DNA of 64,000 nt from an uncultured Pelagibacteraceae bacterium. Lineage in GTDB: Bacteria > Pseudomonadota > Alphaproteobacteria > Pelagibacterales > Pelagibacteraceae. Positions 1 to 12,524 of this stretch are shown here, piece by piece (position 1 is the stretch's first letter; each line of letters starts with the position of its first letter). Position numbers and translations under genes: made by a program. The notes beneath the pieces were generated by a model, which worked only from the letters and a program-made list of their open reading frames with translations, did no database searches and was not told where the DNA came from. The stretch is from NCBI GenBank assembly GCA_902593405.1, contig CACJIB010000001.1, positions 36,115-100,114 of the forward strand, read 5' to 3'.

Positions 1-321
1 AAAATCAAAATGATTAAAATCCACCTTTGGATCTTGAATATGAATATTTAAAACTTTTTTTTTTGAAATACTTTTTAAGTGGATTGAAGGAATAACACTT
101 TTTCTTCCACATGAAATAATTACATCAAAATCAGACTCGTTTATTTTTTTATAAACGTTTTGTGATATTGGAGTTAATTTTGGAGGAACAATTTTCCAAA
201 AATTATTTAGTTCAACCTTATGGTGTGTAAAATCCATATCTAAAGCTTTAGCCAAACCTTCTACCTGGCTTATCATGCCATGCATACCTTGAGTTAATAA
301 AATACCTTTTAATTTAGTCAT
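1..321 (-). CDS. ELM1-family protein, partial (cut by window edge)
   Basis: Reading the minus strand from the ATG at 321 gives 107 open codons that run off the left edge, so only the N-terminal part is present. It begins MTKLKGILLTQGMHGMISQ and contains a CGRKSVIPS segment followed by IHIQDPK. These match the mitochondrial fission ELM1 / DUF1022 family, which is widespread in alphaproteobacteria and whose plant member recruits a dynamin to mitochondria; the bacterial role is unknown to me. It is divergent from trxB with only 21 bp between the two starts. Family assignment is from recognised motifs; the missing C-terminus cannot be checked here. Confidence 0.72.
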   Translation of the reverse strand, partial: MTKLKGILLTQGMHGMISQVEGLAKALDMDFTHHKVELNNFWKIVPPKLTPISQNVYKKINESDFDVIISCGRKSVIPSIHLKSISKKKVLNIHIQDPKVDFNHFDF

Positions 322-342
322 TAATCACTATATAGCTTTCAT

Positions 343-1287
343 ATGAGTCAAAATCCAACTAAACACACAAAAGTGTTAATAATTGGATCAGGTCCAGCTG
401 GATACACTGCAGCAGTTTATGCTGCTCGTGCAATGTTAAATCCTATTTTAGTTTATGGATCTGAGCCAGGAGGACAATTAACAACAACAACTGATGTTGA
501 AAATTATCCAGGATTTTCTGAAGTTATTCAGGGGCCATGGTTAATGGATCAAATGAAAGAACAAGCAAAAGCAGTTGGAACTGAAATGATTGAAGACCAT
601 ATTGGATCTGTAAATTTAAAATGTTCACCATTTGAAGCAATTGGTGATAGTGGTCAGAAATATACTGCTGATAGCATTATTATTTCTACTGGAGCTCAAG
701 CAAGATGGTTAAATATAAAATCAGAACAGGAATTTAGAGGATTTGGAGTTTCTGCTTGTGCAACTTGTGACGGTTTCTTTTTTAAAAATAAAGAAGTTGC
801 TGTGGTTGGAGGAGGTAATGCAGCGGTTGAAGAAGCAATGTTCCTTACAAAGTTTGCATCTAAAGTAAAATTAATCCATAGAAGAGATAGTTTAAGAGCT
901 GAAAAAATGCTTCAAAAAAAATTAATGGAAAATAAAAAAATAGAAATAATTTGGGACTCTGTAGTTGAAGATGTGTTAGGTGATAAAGATCCTAAAAATG
1001 TTAAAGGAATAAAGATTAAAAATGTTAAAACAAATAAAATTCAAGAATTGAAACTTGATGGCGTATTCATTGCTATTGGTCATGATCCAGCTACTCAACT
1101 TTTTAAAGATCAATTAAAAATGGATAATGAGGGATATTTAATTACCAAACCTGACTCAACAGAAACAAATGTTCCTGGTGTTTATGCAGCTGGAGATGTA
1201 AAAGACAAAACATTTAGACAAGCTGTAACCGCTGCAGGTATGGGATGTATGGCAGCATTAGAAGCTGAAAAATTCCTATCTCACTAA
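343..1287 (+). CDS. trxB: thioredoxin-disulfide reductase
   Basis: Cytoplasmic FAD enzyme that passes electrons from NADPH to thioredoxin. The 314-residue length is normal for the low-molecular-weight bacterial type. Visible elements are the N-terminal FAD Rossmann motif GSGPAG at residues 15-20, the redox-active CATC pair at 139-142, a second GGGNAA dinucleotide motif near 156, the NADPH-selective HRRD at 179-182, and the C-terminal AAGDV motif that contacts FAD. The start at 343 follows a 21-bp spacer from the divergent ELM1-family gene. The 3' end overlaps the convergent neighbour by 12 bp. Confidence 0.97.
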   Translation: MSQNPTKHTKVLIIGSGPAGYTAAVYAARAMLNPILVYGSEPGGQLTTTTDVENYPGFSEVIQGPWLMDQMKEQAKAVGTEMIEDHIGSVNLKCSPFEAIGDSGQKYTADSIIISTGAQARWLNIKSEQEFRGFGVSACATCDGFFFKNKEVAVVGGGNAAVEEAMFLTKFASKVKLIHRRDSLRAEKMLQKKLMENKKIEIIWDSVVEDVLGDKDPKNVKGIKIKNVKTNKIQELKLDGVFIAIGHDPATQLFKDQLKMDNEGYLITKPDSTETNVPGVYAAGDVKDKTFRQAVTAAGMGCMAALEAEKFLSH

Positions 1288-1928
1288 TTCAGCAATCTCA
1301 TTTGATTCAAATATACTTTGATTAATATTTTCATTTGCCAACTTTACCATTGCTTTGGCGACTATTTCTGCCCTAATTGGTCTCATTTTTCTTAAAGGTC
1401 CAACCAATATTGGAGTTAACAATTTAAATAATATTATACCAAATTTTTCACCTAATCTTTTTTCTTTTCTATTTCCCAATAAGAAAGATGGTCTCATGAT
1501 CCCAATTTTATCAAAATTTTGATTTTTAATTTCTTGTTCAACTAATCCTTTGAATTTTAAATAATCACCTGAACTTTTTGGATCTGCATAACCAGATGAA
1601 ACGAAAAAAAATGATTTAATTGAATTTGATTTAGCAATTTGGGCAATTTGTATAGGAATATTCAGTTCAATTCTTTCATATTCATTTCTATTAGGTGAAT
1701 TTTTTCTTGTTGTACCAATACAAAAAAAACAGTCTTCACCTTTAATATCATTTCTATACTTTTCTAAATCATTAAAATCAGTTTCAATAATTTCAATTTT
1801 TGGATTAATAAGTTCTATTTTTGAACGAACAAAAATCTTTATTTTTGAATAATTTGAATTCAGGGTAAGTTCATTAACAAGATGCCCGCCAACTAAACCT
1901 GACGAACCAAACACTAGGGCTGTTTTCA

Positions 1929-1929
<1 letters not shown>
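1276..1929 (-). CDS. NAD(P)-binding Rossmann protein (TIP30/HTATIP2-like)
   Basis: 217-residue atypical short-chain dehydrogenase/epimerase-like protein. It opens with MKTALVFGSSGLVGGHL, a glycine-rich dinucleotide-binding loop, has the FFCIGTTRKN and FFFVSSGYAD strands, and a YLKFKG segment resembling the YxxxK catalytic pair. The layout resembles the NAD(P)H-binding family that includes eukaryotic TIP30/HTATIP2 and many bacterial proteins of unknown substrate. It follows aspC with stop and start sharing one base (TAATG on the minus strand), so translation is probably coupled. The substrate cannot be deduced. Confidence 0.75.
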
Positions 1930-5320
<3,391 letters not shown>

Positions 5321-5339
<19 letters not shown>

Positions 5340-6073
5340 TTATTACTGGAGGAGCAACCCGAATGGGTGCTGCAATAGCAAGGCATTTATCTGGTGCAAA
5401 TAAGGAAATCTTAATTCATTATAACAAATCAAGATTAAAAGCGGAAAAATTAAAAAAAGAATTATCTAAGAAAGGAACAAAAGTTTACATAGTCAAAGGT
5501 GATTTAAGCAAAGAAACTGATATAAAAAAAATAATTAAATTTGCAAAATCAAAACTAAAATTTTTTGATTGTCTTATTAATAATGCCTCTCTATTTGAAA
5601 ATGATAAATTAGAAAATTTTTCATTAGATAGTTGGAGCAAACATTTAAGGACTAATTTAAGAGCACCTGCACTATTAACAAAAGAATTTGCTAAAAATGT
5701 TAAAGGCAAAAATAATAATATTATAAATATTATTGATCAAAGAGTCTTCAAATTAACTCCTTACTTTTTTTCATACACTCTAAGCAAAACTGGTTTGTAT
5801 ACTTTAACAAAAACTAGCGCTATGAGTTTAGCTCCTAATATAAGAGTCAATGCAATTGCTCCTGGACCCACTATAAAAAATCAAAGACAATCTGAAAAAC
5901 ATTTCAAAAAGCAATATTTAGCAACACCTCTAAAAAGACAAGTTGATGTGGAACAAATATGTAATGCTGTTGACTTTTTTATTAAAAATATATCTATTAC
6001 TGGTCAAGTTTTAGCTATTGATAGTGGTCAAAATCTTAACTGGCAAACACCAGATGTAATGGGTAAAGAATGA
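5321..6073 (+). CDS. short-chain dehydrogenase, pteridine-reductase (FolM)-like
   Basis: 250-residue classical SDR. The N-terminal TGGATRMG is the NAD(P)-binding glycine loop, NNAS follows around residue 88, and YTLSK near residue 155 holds the catalytic Tyr/Lys. The next motif, VNAIAPGPT, is typical of the family. The gene overlaps uvrB by 19 bp and folB by 4 bp. Being locked to folB makes a dihydromonapterin/dihydrofolate reductase role of the FolM type likely; that is an inference from context and from the arginine-containing glycine loop, not a proven substrate. Confidence 0.72.
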
Positions 6074-6495
6074 AAAAAAATAATTTAAAAATTGTCAAAA
6101 TAGATAAAAATAAAAGCCTATTTAATTATGAGAAAAAAATCCTAATTAATGAATTAATCTTAGATTTAAAACTTGGTTATTACGATTTTGAAAAAGAAAA
6201 ATCACAGAAAGTTAAATTTAGTCTTGAAATAGACTATGAAGATAAAAAACCTTCAAGTGATAAAGACATAAAATCCATTGTTAATTATGGAACTATAGTC
6301 AAATTAATTACAAAACTTGTAAAAAAGAAACATTACAATTTCTTAGAAACTTTAGCAGAAGCTGTTTTTGACGAACTATTTAAAGACAAAAGGATTGCTA
6401 AAATAATGTTAAAAATTGAAAAATTAGAAATCTTAAAACAGTGTTCATCTGTTGGTATTCAAATTACCAAAAAGAGAAGCCATGATAAGCTCTGA
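6070..6495 (+). CDS. folB: dihydroneopterin aldolase
   Basis: Folate-pathway enzyme cleaving dihydroneopterin to 6-hydroxymethyl-dihydropterin and glycolaldehyde. The 141-residue protein has a longer N-terminal lead of about 25 residues, then [20 protein letters not shown], which aligns with the family's substrate glutamate region, a VNYGTIV segment, [10 protein letters not shown], and a C-terminal KIEKLEIL in place of the more usual Lys-Pro. The ATG overlaps the stop of the SDR gene (ATGA), indicating a two-gene folate unit. The family call is confident; activity is inferred. Confidence 0.88.
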   Translation: MKKNNLKIVKIDKNKSLFNYEKKILINELILDLKLGYYDFEKEKSQKVKFSLEIDYEDKKPSSDKDIKSIVNYGTIVKLITKLVKKKHYNFLETLAEAVFDELFKDKRIAKIMLKIEKLEILKQCSSVGIQITKKRSHDKL

Positions 6496-8317
6496 AATAG
6501 GAAAAGAAGTAATTAAAAAAGAACTACCTCTAGTACCAAAACTTCCAGGCGTATACAGGATGCTTAATGAAAAGAATGAAATTCTTTATGTAGGTAAAGC
6601 CAAAAATTTACCTAATAGATTAAAGAGTTATGTTGCAGAAAAAAATCATATAATTAGAACTGAACGAATGTTGTCTCAAACAAGAAAATTAGAGATAACA
6701 ACGACATCTAATGAAAGTGAAGCATTACTTCTAGAAGCAAATTTAATCAAAAAGCATAAGCCAAAATTTAATATCCTATTACGTGATGATAAGTCATTTC
6801 CATTTATATTTATTGGTAATAAAGATAAATGGCCTCAAATAAAAAGACATAGAGGAAAGAAAACAAAAGAAGGTTTTTACTTTGGACCTTTTGCTTCTGC
6901 TGGTTCTGCTAATTGGACAATCAAAATGATCCAAAAGATTTTTCATTTAAGAGTTTGTGATGATACCGTCTTCAAGAACAGAGAAAGGCCGTGTATCTTA
7001 TATCAAATAAAAAGATGTTCTGGACCTTGTGTAGGGTATGTAAAAAAAGAGGAATACAATCAAACAGTAGAAGATGCTATTGAATTTGTTTCAGGCAAAT
7101 CTAGGAAAATTCAAAAAAGTCTTTCTAACCAAATGGAAAAAGCAAGTGATGATCTTGATTTTGAAAAAGCTGTAATTTTAAGAGATAGAATTAAAGCGTT
7201 AAACATAATTCAATCTTCACAGAGAATTAATGAAGCAAATTTAGTTGAGGCAGATGTTATTGCTGGGTATAAAGAGTCTGGAAAAACTTGTATTCAAGTG
7301 TTTTTTTATAGATCAAAACAAAATTGGGGTAATCAAGCTTTTTTTCCAAAACATGATCCAGATGAAAAATTTAGTGAAATCCTAAATTCATTTGTCTCTC
7401 AATTTTATGAAAATAAAAGTGTTCCTTCATCGGTTATTCTTTCAGAAGAAATAAAAGAAAAAACATTAATTGAAAAAACGCTAACACAAAAAGAAGGTAA
7501 ACAGATAAATATTTCAGTTGCAAAAAAAGGATCAAAACTCAAGGTTATTAATCAAGCAATAAAAAATGCAAAAGATAGTCTTAATAGAAAACTTTATGAA
7601 AGTCAGAATAATAAAGAATTGTTCGATGCAGTAGCTCAAAAATTTAATTTAGAAAACAATATAAATTTAATTGAGGTTTACGATAATAGTCATATTCAAG
7701 GCACAAATAGTGTTGGCGCTTTAATAGCCTACGGTGATGAGGGATTTATTAAAAAAAGATATAGAAAATTTAATATTAAACACAAAAAAAATGAGCAAGA
7801 TGACTATGGAATGATGAGAGAAGTGTTGAATAGAAGGTTTAAAAGAGCAGTTCAAGAAAAAGATAACTACCTTGCTTTTCCTGATTTAGTGCTTGTAGAT
7901 GGAGGAAAAGGTCAATATTCAGTGGCTAGAGAGAGCCTTAATGAATTAGGACTTCACGACATTCCAATTATTGCAATAGCAAAAGGTAAATTTAGAAATA
8001 GTGGAAACGAAACTTTTTTTCACAATGGCAAAGAATATAAATTCACTAGAAATGACCCTACCCTATTTTTTCTTCAAAGAATAAGAGATGAATCACATAG
8101 ATTTGCCATAAGTGCTCACAGAGCAAAGAGAAAAAGAGGTATAAGCAAATCTCTATTAGATCAAATAGAGGGTATTGGAGCTATTAGAAAAAGAGCTTTA
8201 TTGAACCATTTTGGATCTGCAAGATCGGTAGAGTCTGCTAGCTTAGATGAAATAAAATCTGTAGAAGGTGTTGAAGAAAAAGTAGCAAAAAAGATATATA
8301 ACTTTTTTCACGAATAA
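6482..8317 (+). CDS. uvrC: excinuclease ABC subunit C
   Basis: Dual-incision nuclease of nucleotide excision repair. I prefer the ATG at 6482 (611 residues, [17 protein letters not shown]); a start at 6452 is possible but would place 44 bp inside folB, versus 14 bp for the chosen start. Domains in order: GIY-YIG nuclease ([18 protein letters not shown]) in the first 95 residues, a Cys-rich link ([17 protein letters not shown]) near 165, a UVR motif ([17 protein letters not shown]) near 205, the RNase-H-like C-terminal nuclease with [10 protein letters not shown] and [11 protein letters not shown], and tandem helix-hairpin-helix at the end ([18 protein letters not shown]). Confidence 0.96.
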   Translation: MISSEIGKEVIKKELPLVPKLPGVYRMLNEKNEILYVGKAKNLPNRLKSYVAEKNHIIRTERMLSQTRKLEITTTSNESEALLLEANLIKKHKPKFNILLRDDKSFPFIFIGNKDKWPQIKRHRGKKTKEGFYFGPFASAGSANWTIKMIQKIFHLRVCDDTVFKNRERPCILYQIKRCSGPCVGYVKKEEYNQTVEDAIEFVSGKSRKIQKSLSNQMEKASDDLDFEKAVILRDRIKALNIIQSSQRINEANLVEADVIAGYKESGKTCIQVFFYRSKQNWGNQAFFPKHDPDEKFSEILNSFVSQFYENKSVPSSVILSEEIKEKTLIEKTLTQKEGKQINISVAKKGSKLKVINQAIKNAKDSLNRKLYESQNNKELFDAVAQKFNLENNINLIEVYDNSHIQGTNSVGALIAYGDEGFIKKRYRKFNIKHKKNEQDDYGMMREVLNRRFKRAVQEKDNYLAFPDLVLVDGGKGQYSVARESLNELGLHDIPIIAIAKGKFRNSGNETFFHNGKEYKFTRNDPTLFFLQRIRDESHRFAISAHRAKRKRGISKSLLDQIEGIGAIRKRALLNHFGSARSVESASLDEIKSVEGVEEKVAKKIYNFFHE

Positions 8318-8319
8318 TT

Positions 8320-8904
8320 ATGCTAAAAAAAATTCCAAACATATTAACAATAGGAAGAATAATAATTGTTCCTTTTTTTGTTTTAGCTTTTTATCTTCCA
8401 GGATTTTATGGTGATCTAACTGCTTTAATATTATTTATTATTGCATCATTTACAGACTTCTTAGATGGTATGCTGGCTAGAATGTTTGGAGTAGAGTCAA
8501 AACTGGGAGAATTATTAGATCCCATAGCTGATAAGATCATTGTTGCTACAGCATTAATACTTCTGGTTATGGATGGAACAATCAGAAATTATGAGGTAAT
8601 TGCAGCAATAATAATTCTTACAAGAGAAATTTTAATTTCAGGTTTAAGAGAGTTTTTAGCAAAGGGAAAAATAAAACTTCCTGTTTCAAATCTTGCTAAG
8701 CTTAAAACAGTATTACAGATGGTATCAATTGCTCTTTTATTGTCTGGAGATACTGGAAATAAAATAATTAATTTCCAAGATTATAATGCTCAAACTATAG
8801 GTATAATTCTTTTGTGGTTATCAGCTGCTTTAACACTTTTTACTGCATATGATTATATGCGAAAAGGTATTGATCACGCTATGTCTGAAGACAGTAAAGA
8901 CTAG
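8320..8904 (+). CDS. pgsA: CDP-diacylglycerol--glycerol-3-phosphate 3-phosphatidyltransferase
   Basis: Inner-membrane enzyme for the committed step of phosphatidylglycerol synthesis. The 194-residue protein carries the CDP-alcohol phosphotransferase signature: DGMLAR, then eight residues, then GELLDPIAD, giving the DG-AR-G-D-D pattern that binds the two metal ions. Several hydrophobic helices follow, including one near residues 60-80 and one near 160-180. It starts 3 bp after uvrC; the uvrC-pgsA pairing is a common bacterial order. The last 4 bp overlap convergent ilvE. Confidence 0.94.
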   Translation: MLKKIPNILTIGRIIIVPFFVLAFYLPGFYGDLTALILFIIASFTDFLDGMLARMFGVESKLGELLDPIADKIIVATALILLVMDGTIRNYEVIAAIIILTREILISGLREFLAKGKIKLPVSNLAKLKTVLQMVSIALLLSGDTGNKIINFQDYNAQTIGIILLWLSAALTLFTAYDYMRKGIDHAMSEDSKD

Positions 8905-9782
8905 GCTGCTTTTTTCTTCCTAACTAATGCCTGATAACTTTCATTTAAATCAATAATAGTATCACAAACTTTAAACTGATTTTCAGCGATACAAGAAACT
9001 GGTGTTACCTCTGCTGCTGTTCCTGTTAAAAAACATCCAACAAAATTTGGTAATTCGGTTGGACTAATTTTTCTTTCATGTACTTTTATATTTTTTGATT
9101 TTGCAATTCCAATTACAGTTCTTCTTGTAATACCATCTAAAAAAGAATCTGGTATTGGAGTGTGAATTTCTCCATTTTTATCTTTGAAAAAAATATTTGC
9201 TCCAGTTGCTTCAGCAACATTCCCTTCGTGATCAAGCATTAAAGAGTCTGTATATCCTTGCTTTTCTGCCTCATGTTTTGATAGAGTACAAATCATATAA
9301 AGACCTGATGCCTTTGTATCCCAAGGAATTGTATTAGGTGCGGGCCTTCTCCAATTTGAAATATTTAACCTTATTCCCTCTACTTTTAGTTTAGGATCAA
9401 AATATGATCCCCATTCCCATGTTGCAATCGCAACATGTATTTTTGTTTGTTGCGCAGAAATAGCCATCATCTCACTACCCCTCCAAGCAACAGGTCTTAC
9501 ATAACCGTTTTCTACTTTTTGAGTTGCTATAATTTTATTTGATGCATTATTGATTTCTTCTTCTGTATATGGAATTTCAAAACCCATTCTTCTTGCAGAG
9601 TGAAAAAATCTAGCTGTGTGCTCTTCTAATTTGAAAATTGAACCATCATAAACTCTCTCACCCTCAAATACACAACTAGCGTAGTGCATGCCATGGCTTA
9701 AAACATGTAGTTTGACGTCAGCCCAATCAACTAATTCGTTGTTGTACCATATTTTTCCAGATCGCTTGTCGTAAGGTATCAT
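8901..9782 (-). CDS. ilvE: branched-chain-amino-acid aminotransferase
   Basis: Fold-type IV PLP enzyme performing the last step of Leu/Ile/Val synthesis. The 293 residues include KIWYNNELVDWADVKLHV at the start, HYASCVFEGERVYDG, the PLP lysine in DTKASGLY near residue 155, and EATGANIFF followed by SFLDGITRRTVI, both typical class-IV signatures. The length is standard. It is convergent with pgsA (4-bp overlap) and divergent from the MarR gene. Confidence 0.94.
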   Translation of the reverse strand: MIPYDKRSGKIWYNNELVDWADVKLHVLSHGMHYASCVFEGERVYDGSIFKLEEHTARFFHSARRMGFEIPYTEEEINNASNKIIATQKVENGYVRPVAWRGSEMMAISAQQTKIHVAIATWEWGSYFDPKLKVEGIRLNISNWRRPAPNTIPWDTKASGLYMICTLSKHEAEKQGYTDSLMLDHEGNVAEATGANIFFKDKNGEIHTPIPDSFLDGITRRTVIGIAKSKNIKVHERKISPTELPNFVGCFLTGTAAEVTPVSCIAENQFKVCDTIIDLNESYQALVRKKKAA

Positions 9783-9807
9783 GTGTGAAAATTTTTTTAA
9801 TTTATAA

Positions 9808-10293
9808 ATGAAAAATATCTTTGTATCTTTAATATGTCAATATAACTTACCTATTATGAAAGAACTTTTATATTTAAAAGATGACCAGCTTAAAGACCTA
9901 ATTGAAAAACTATTCGTAAGCTATAGAGAAACTTTTTCTGACTCTAAAAAAATATTAGATAGATATTCAATTGGTTTAGCGCACCATAAAGTAATTCATT
10001 TACTGTCAATGTATGAAGGGATCTCAATTTCTGAGCTGCTTAAGAGATTAAAAGTCACAAAACAAAGCTTAAATCGTGTTCTCAAAGATTTGATTGCACT
10101 TGAAATCGTCATTTTTAAAAAAGATGACCAAGATACTAGGGTAAAGCATGTTTTTCTTAATGATAAAGGTAAAAAAATTTTTAATGAAATTTTCAATTTA
10201 CAAAAAAAGAGAATTTATAATGCTTTGCTAAATTCAAGTTCTGAAGAAGTTATAAATTTTGATAATGTACTAAGTAAAATAATTAATGGATAA
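9808..10293 (+). CDS. MarR-family transcriptional regulator (PetP-like)
   Basis: Up to 161 residues; the ATG at 9856 (MKELLYLKDDQLKDL, 145 residues) may be the real start, since it leaves about 73 bp for promoters before divergent ilvE. The centre is a winged helix: HHKVIHLLSMYEGISISELL, then KVTKQSLNRVLKDL as recognition helix, then a wing with DDQDTRVKHVFL. The stop overlaps the next gene by 8 bp. In Rhodobacter capsulatus a MarR-type protein (PetP) is paired with an OmpR-type regulator (PetR) controlling bc1 genes, so PetP-like is a reasonable label, but no target is shown here. Confidence 0.82.
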   Translation: MKNIFVSLICQYNLPIMKELLYLKDDQLKDLIEKLFVSYRETFSDSKKILDRYSIGLAHHKVIHLLSMYEGISISELLKRLKVTKQSLNRVLKDLIALEIVIFKKDDQDTRVKHVFLNDKGKKIFNEIFNLQKKRIYNALLNSSSEEVINFDNVLSKIING

Positions 10294-10963
10294 GTTTATT
10301 GCGCATATACTAGTAGTTGATGATGATGATGGAATTAGATCTCTCGTAAAAAAGTATTTAAATGAAAATAAATTCCTAGTCACTACTGCAGAAAGTGCAG
10401 AAAATGCTTTGGAGAAAATAAAAATAATAAAGTTTGATTTAATAGTTTTAGATATCATGATGCCAGGTAAAAGTGGGCTTGAATTTTTAAAAGAAAATAA
10501 AAAAAAATTAGATACGCCAGTTATACTTCTGACAGCTAAAGGGGAAGCAAGTGAAAGGGTTGAGGGGTTAGAAATTGGTGCTGATGATTATTTGCCGAAA
10601 CCATTTGAACCAAAAGAATTAATTTTAAGAATACAAAACATATTAAATAAAACAATTAAAACAGATCAGAAAAGAGTTATAGAATTTGCAAATGTGAAAA
10701 TTGATTTGAATAAACTTTTAATATTTAAAAGTGATAAAGAATTTAAGATTAATGCAACCGAAAAAACAATTTTAGAAAAAATGATTAATAACCCAGGCAA
10801 AACATTTTCTAGAGAAGATATTGGCCAATTAATTAATCTAGATAAAGAAAGATCAATAGATGTTATTATTACTCGGCTTAGAAAAAAAATTGAAATTGAT
10901 CCAAAAAATCCAAAATTTTTACAGACAATAAGAGGTGCAGGATATGTTCTCTGGATTGAGTAA
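10286..10963 (+). CDS. OmpR-family two-component response regulator (OmpR/PetR-like)
   Basis: 225-residue response regulator. The receiver domain (about 1-120) has the acidic pocket VVDDDD near residue 11, the phospho-acceptor aspartate in LIVLDIMMPG near residue 57, the conserved Thr in ILLTAKG and the Lys in YLPKPF. The C-terminal winged-helix domain (about 130-225) contains LEKMINNPGKTFSREDI and SIDVIITRLRKKIE, ending in TIRGAGYVL, all standard for the OmpR/PhoB group. It overlaps the MarR gene and the histidine kinase gene, so all three are presumably co-expressed. Confidence 0.93.
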   Translation: MDKFIAHILVVDDDDGIRSLVKKYLNENKFLVTTAESAENALEKIKIIKFDLIVLDIMMPGKSGLEFLKENKKKLDTPVILLTAKGEASERVEGLEIGADDYLPKPFEPKELILRIQNILNKTIKTDQKRVIEFANVKIDLNKLLIFKSDKEFKINATEKTILEKMINNPGKTFSREDIGQLINLDKERSIDVIITRLRKKIEIDPKNPKFLQTIRGAGYVLWIE

Positions 10964-12263
10964 TTACTTAAAAAAAATATTACCAAAAAGATTATTTTAT
11001 AGAGCGCTTCTCATAGTTGCTATTCCTGTTTTGGTTTTGCAACTAGTAATTACAATTGTTTTTTTTGATAGCCTTTGGATCAAAACAAACAAAGGCATGA
11101 CAAGAACCTTGGTAAATGAAATTAGTACATTTATTGAAGCCTATGGAAGCGAGCAAGAAAATAAACAAGAGTTGGTAGATCTTTTTTCCATATTTTTAGA
11201 TTTAAATATTGAGTTTACCAATAACGAAAAATTACAAAATACAGATACTGAAAGATGGTTTAGCCCTATAGATAGAACTTTAAGAAGAGAACTAAAATCT
11301 AAATTTGGATTAGATGAATACTGGTTTGATACAACAAGTTATAAAGAATTAATTGATTTAAGAATTAAATACGAAGATGGTTATTTTAAATTTTTAGTGC
11401 CTAAAGATAGAGTTGCAAGTTCTTCAGCAAGAATATTTGCACTTTGGATCACAGTACCTGCAATTATAATGGTGATTATTTCTCTAATATTTTTAAAAAA
11501 TCAAACTAGACCAATCACTAACCTAGCTCGTGCGGCTGAAAGGTTTGGTAAAGGAGAAAATATTGAAGAGTTCAAACCTTCTGGAGCTCTTGAAATAAGA
11601 CAAGCAGGACATGAATTTGATAAAATGAGAAAGAGAATTGAAAGACACATAAATCAAAGAACAGAAATGTTATCTGGAATAAGTCATGATTTAAGAACAC
11701 CCTTAACAAGGATGAAACTACAATTAGCTTTTATAAAAGATAAAGAAACTGTTAATAAATTGACTGAAGACATCAATGAAATGGAGAAAATGCTAAATGA
11801 ATATTTACAATTCACCAGCTCATCATATGTTGAAAAAGATGAAATGTTTAATCTATCTGAATTAATTTCAGAAGTTATTGAAAAATATAATAATGAAAAT
11901 ATTTCACAAAACTTGACACCAAGAATTTACTTTAATGGCAGGAAAAATTTAATTAATAGATGTGTAAATAATTTAATTGATAATGCACTGAAATATGCAA
12001 ATAAAGTTGAAATTAGCTTAAATAAAAAAAATACAAACTTATTCATTATTATTGATGATGATGGTCCTGGAATACCAAAAAATGAGTATGAGAATGTATT
12101 TAAACCTTTCTATAAAATAGATAAGGGTCGGGCAGAATCTAAATCAAGTGTTGGTCTTGGCTTATCAATTTCATCAGACATTATCAAGTCTCATGGAGGA
12201 AATATAATGTTAGAAAAATCAAAAATGGATGGTTTAAGAGTTAAGATTTTCTTGCCTGTTTAA
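10935..12263 (+). CDS. EnvZ-like sensor histidine kinase
   Basis: Membrane sensor kinase of 442 residues, partner of the preceding regulator. A GTG at 10935 or the ATG at 10944 could start it; both overlap the regulator's end. TM1 lies at about residues 20-45 and TM2 at about 165-185, enclosing a periplasmic region of about 120 residues; then HAMP (RPITNLARAAERFGKG), the H-box GISHDLRTPLTRMKL with the phospho-His, the N-box NLIDNALKYA, and the G-boxes DDDGPGIP and SVGLGLSIS. The signal is not known. The 3' end overlaps convergent ubiK by 23 bp. Confidence 0.93.
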   Translation: MQDMFSGLSNYLKKILPKRLFYRALLIVAIPVLVLQLVITIVFFDSLWIKTNKGMTRTLVNEISTFIEAYGSEQENKQELVDLFSIFLDLNIEFTNNEKLQNTDTERWFSPIDRTLRRELKSKFGLDEYWFDTTSYKELIDLRIKYEDGYFKFLVPKDRVASSSARIFALWITVPAIIMVIISLIFLKNQTRPITNLARAAERFGKGENIEEFKPSGALEIRQAGHEFDKMRKRIERHINQRTEMLSGISHDLRTPLTRMKLQLAFIKDKETVNKLTEDINEMEKMLNEYLQFTSSSYVEKDEMFNLSELISEVIEKYNNENISQNLTPRIYFNGRKNLINRCVNNLIDNALKYANKVEISLNKKNTNLFIIIDDDGPGIPKNEYENVFKPFYKIDKGRAESKSSVGLGLSISSDIIKSHGGNIMLEKSKMDGLRVKIFLPV

Positions 12264-12507
12264 CTTTTTTACTTTTTTTTTTCTTAAGTTTATTTATCAT
12301 ATTTTCAAGATTCTCTACACGTTTTGAGAGTACTTCAAACTCATCTTTGCTTGTAAGTTTCATTTTAAACACAAACTCATCTCTTTTAGATTTTAAAATA
12401 TTAAATAATTCAGTCGTTAAGTCTTTTGAAGATACTAGTCCCTGCTCTATTAATTTAGCAAACTTATCAATTATAAATTTAGAATTTTTCATATTTAAGA
12501 TATACAA
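12241..12507 (-). CDS. ubiK: UbiK/BMFP-family accessory protein (coiled coil)
   Basis: Small protein of 88 residues, or 83 from the second ATG at 12492 (MKNSKFIIDKFAKLIEQG). It has an N-terminal amphipathic helix, a middle KSKRDEFVFKMKLTSKDEFEVL, and a C-terminal heptad-like coiled coil (LSKRVENLENMINKLKKK) with a lysine-rich tail. This matches the UbiK/YqiC (DUF526) family, which helps aerobic ubiquinone synthesis and shows membrane-fusogenic activity in vitro. Its placement next to lgt and midA is a familiar alphaproteobacterial arrangement. It converges on the kinase gene with a 23-bp overlap. Confidence 0.78.
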   Translation of the reverse strand: MYILNMKNSKFIIDKFAKLIEQGLVSSKDLTTELFNILKSKRDEFVFKMKLTSKDEFEVLSKRVENLENMINKLKKKKSKKVKQARKS

Positions 12508-12524
12508 TATAAGTATTATTAAAA

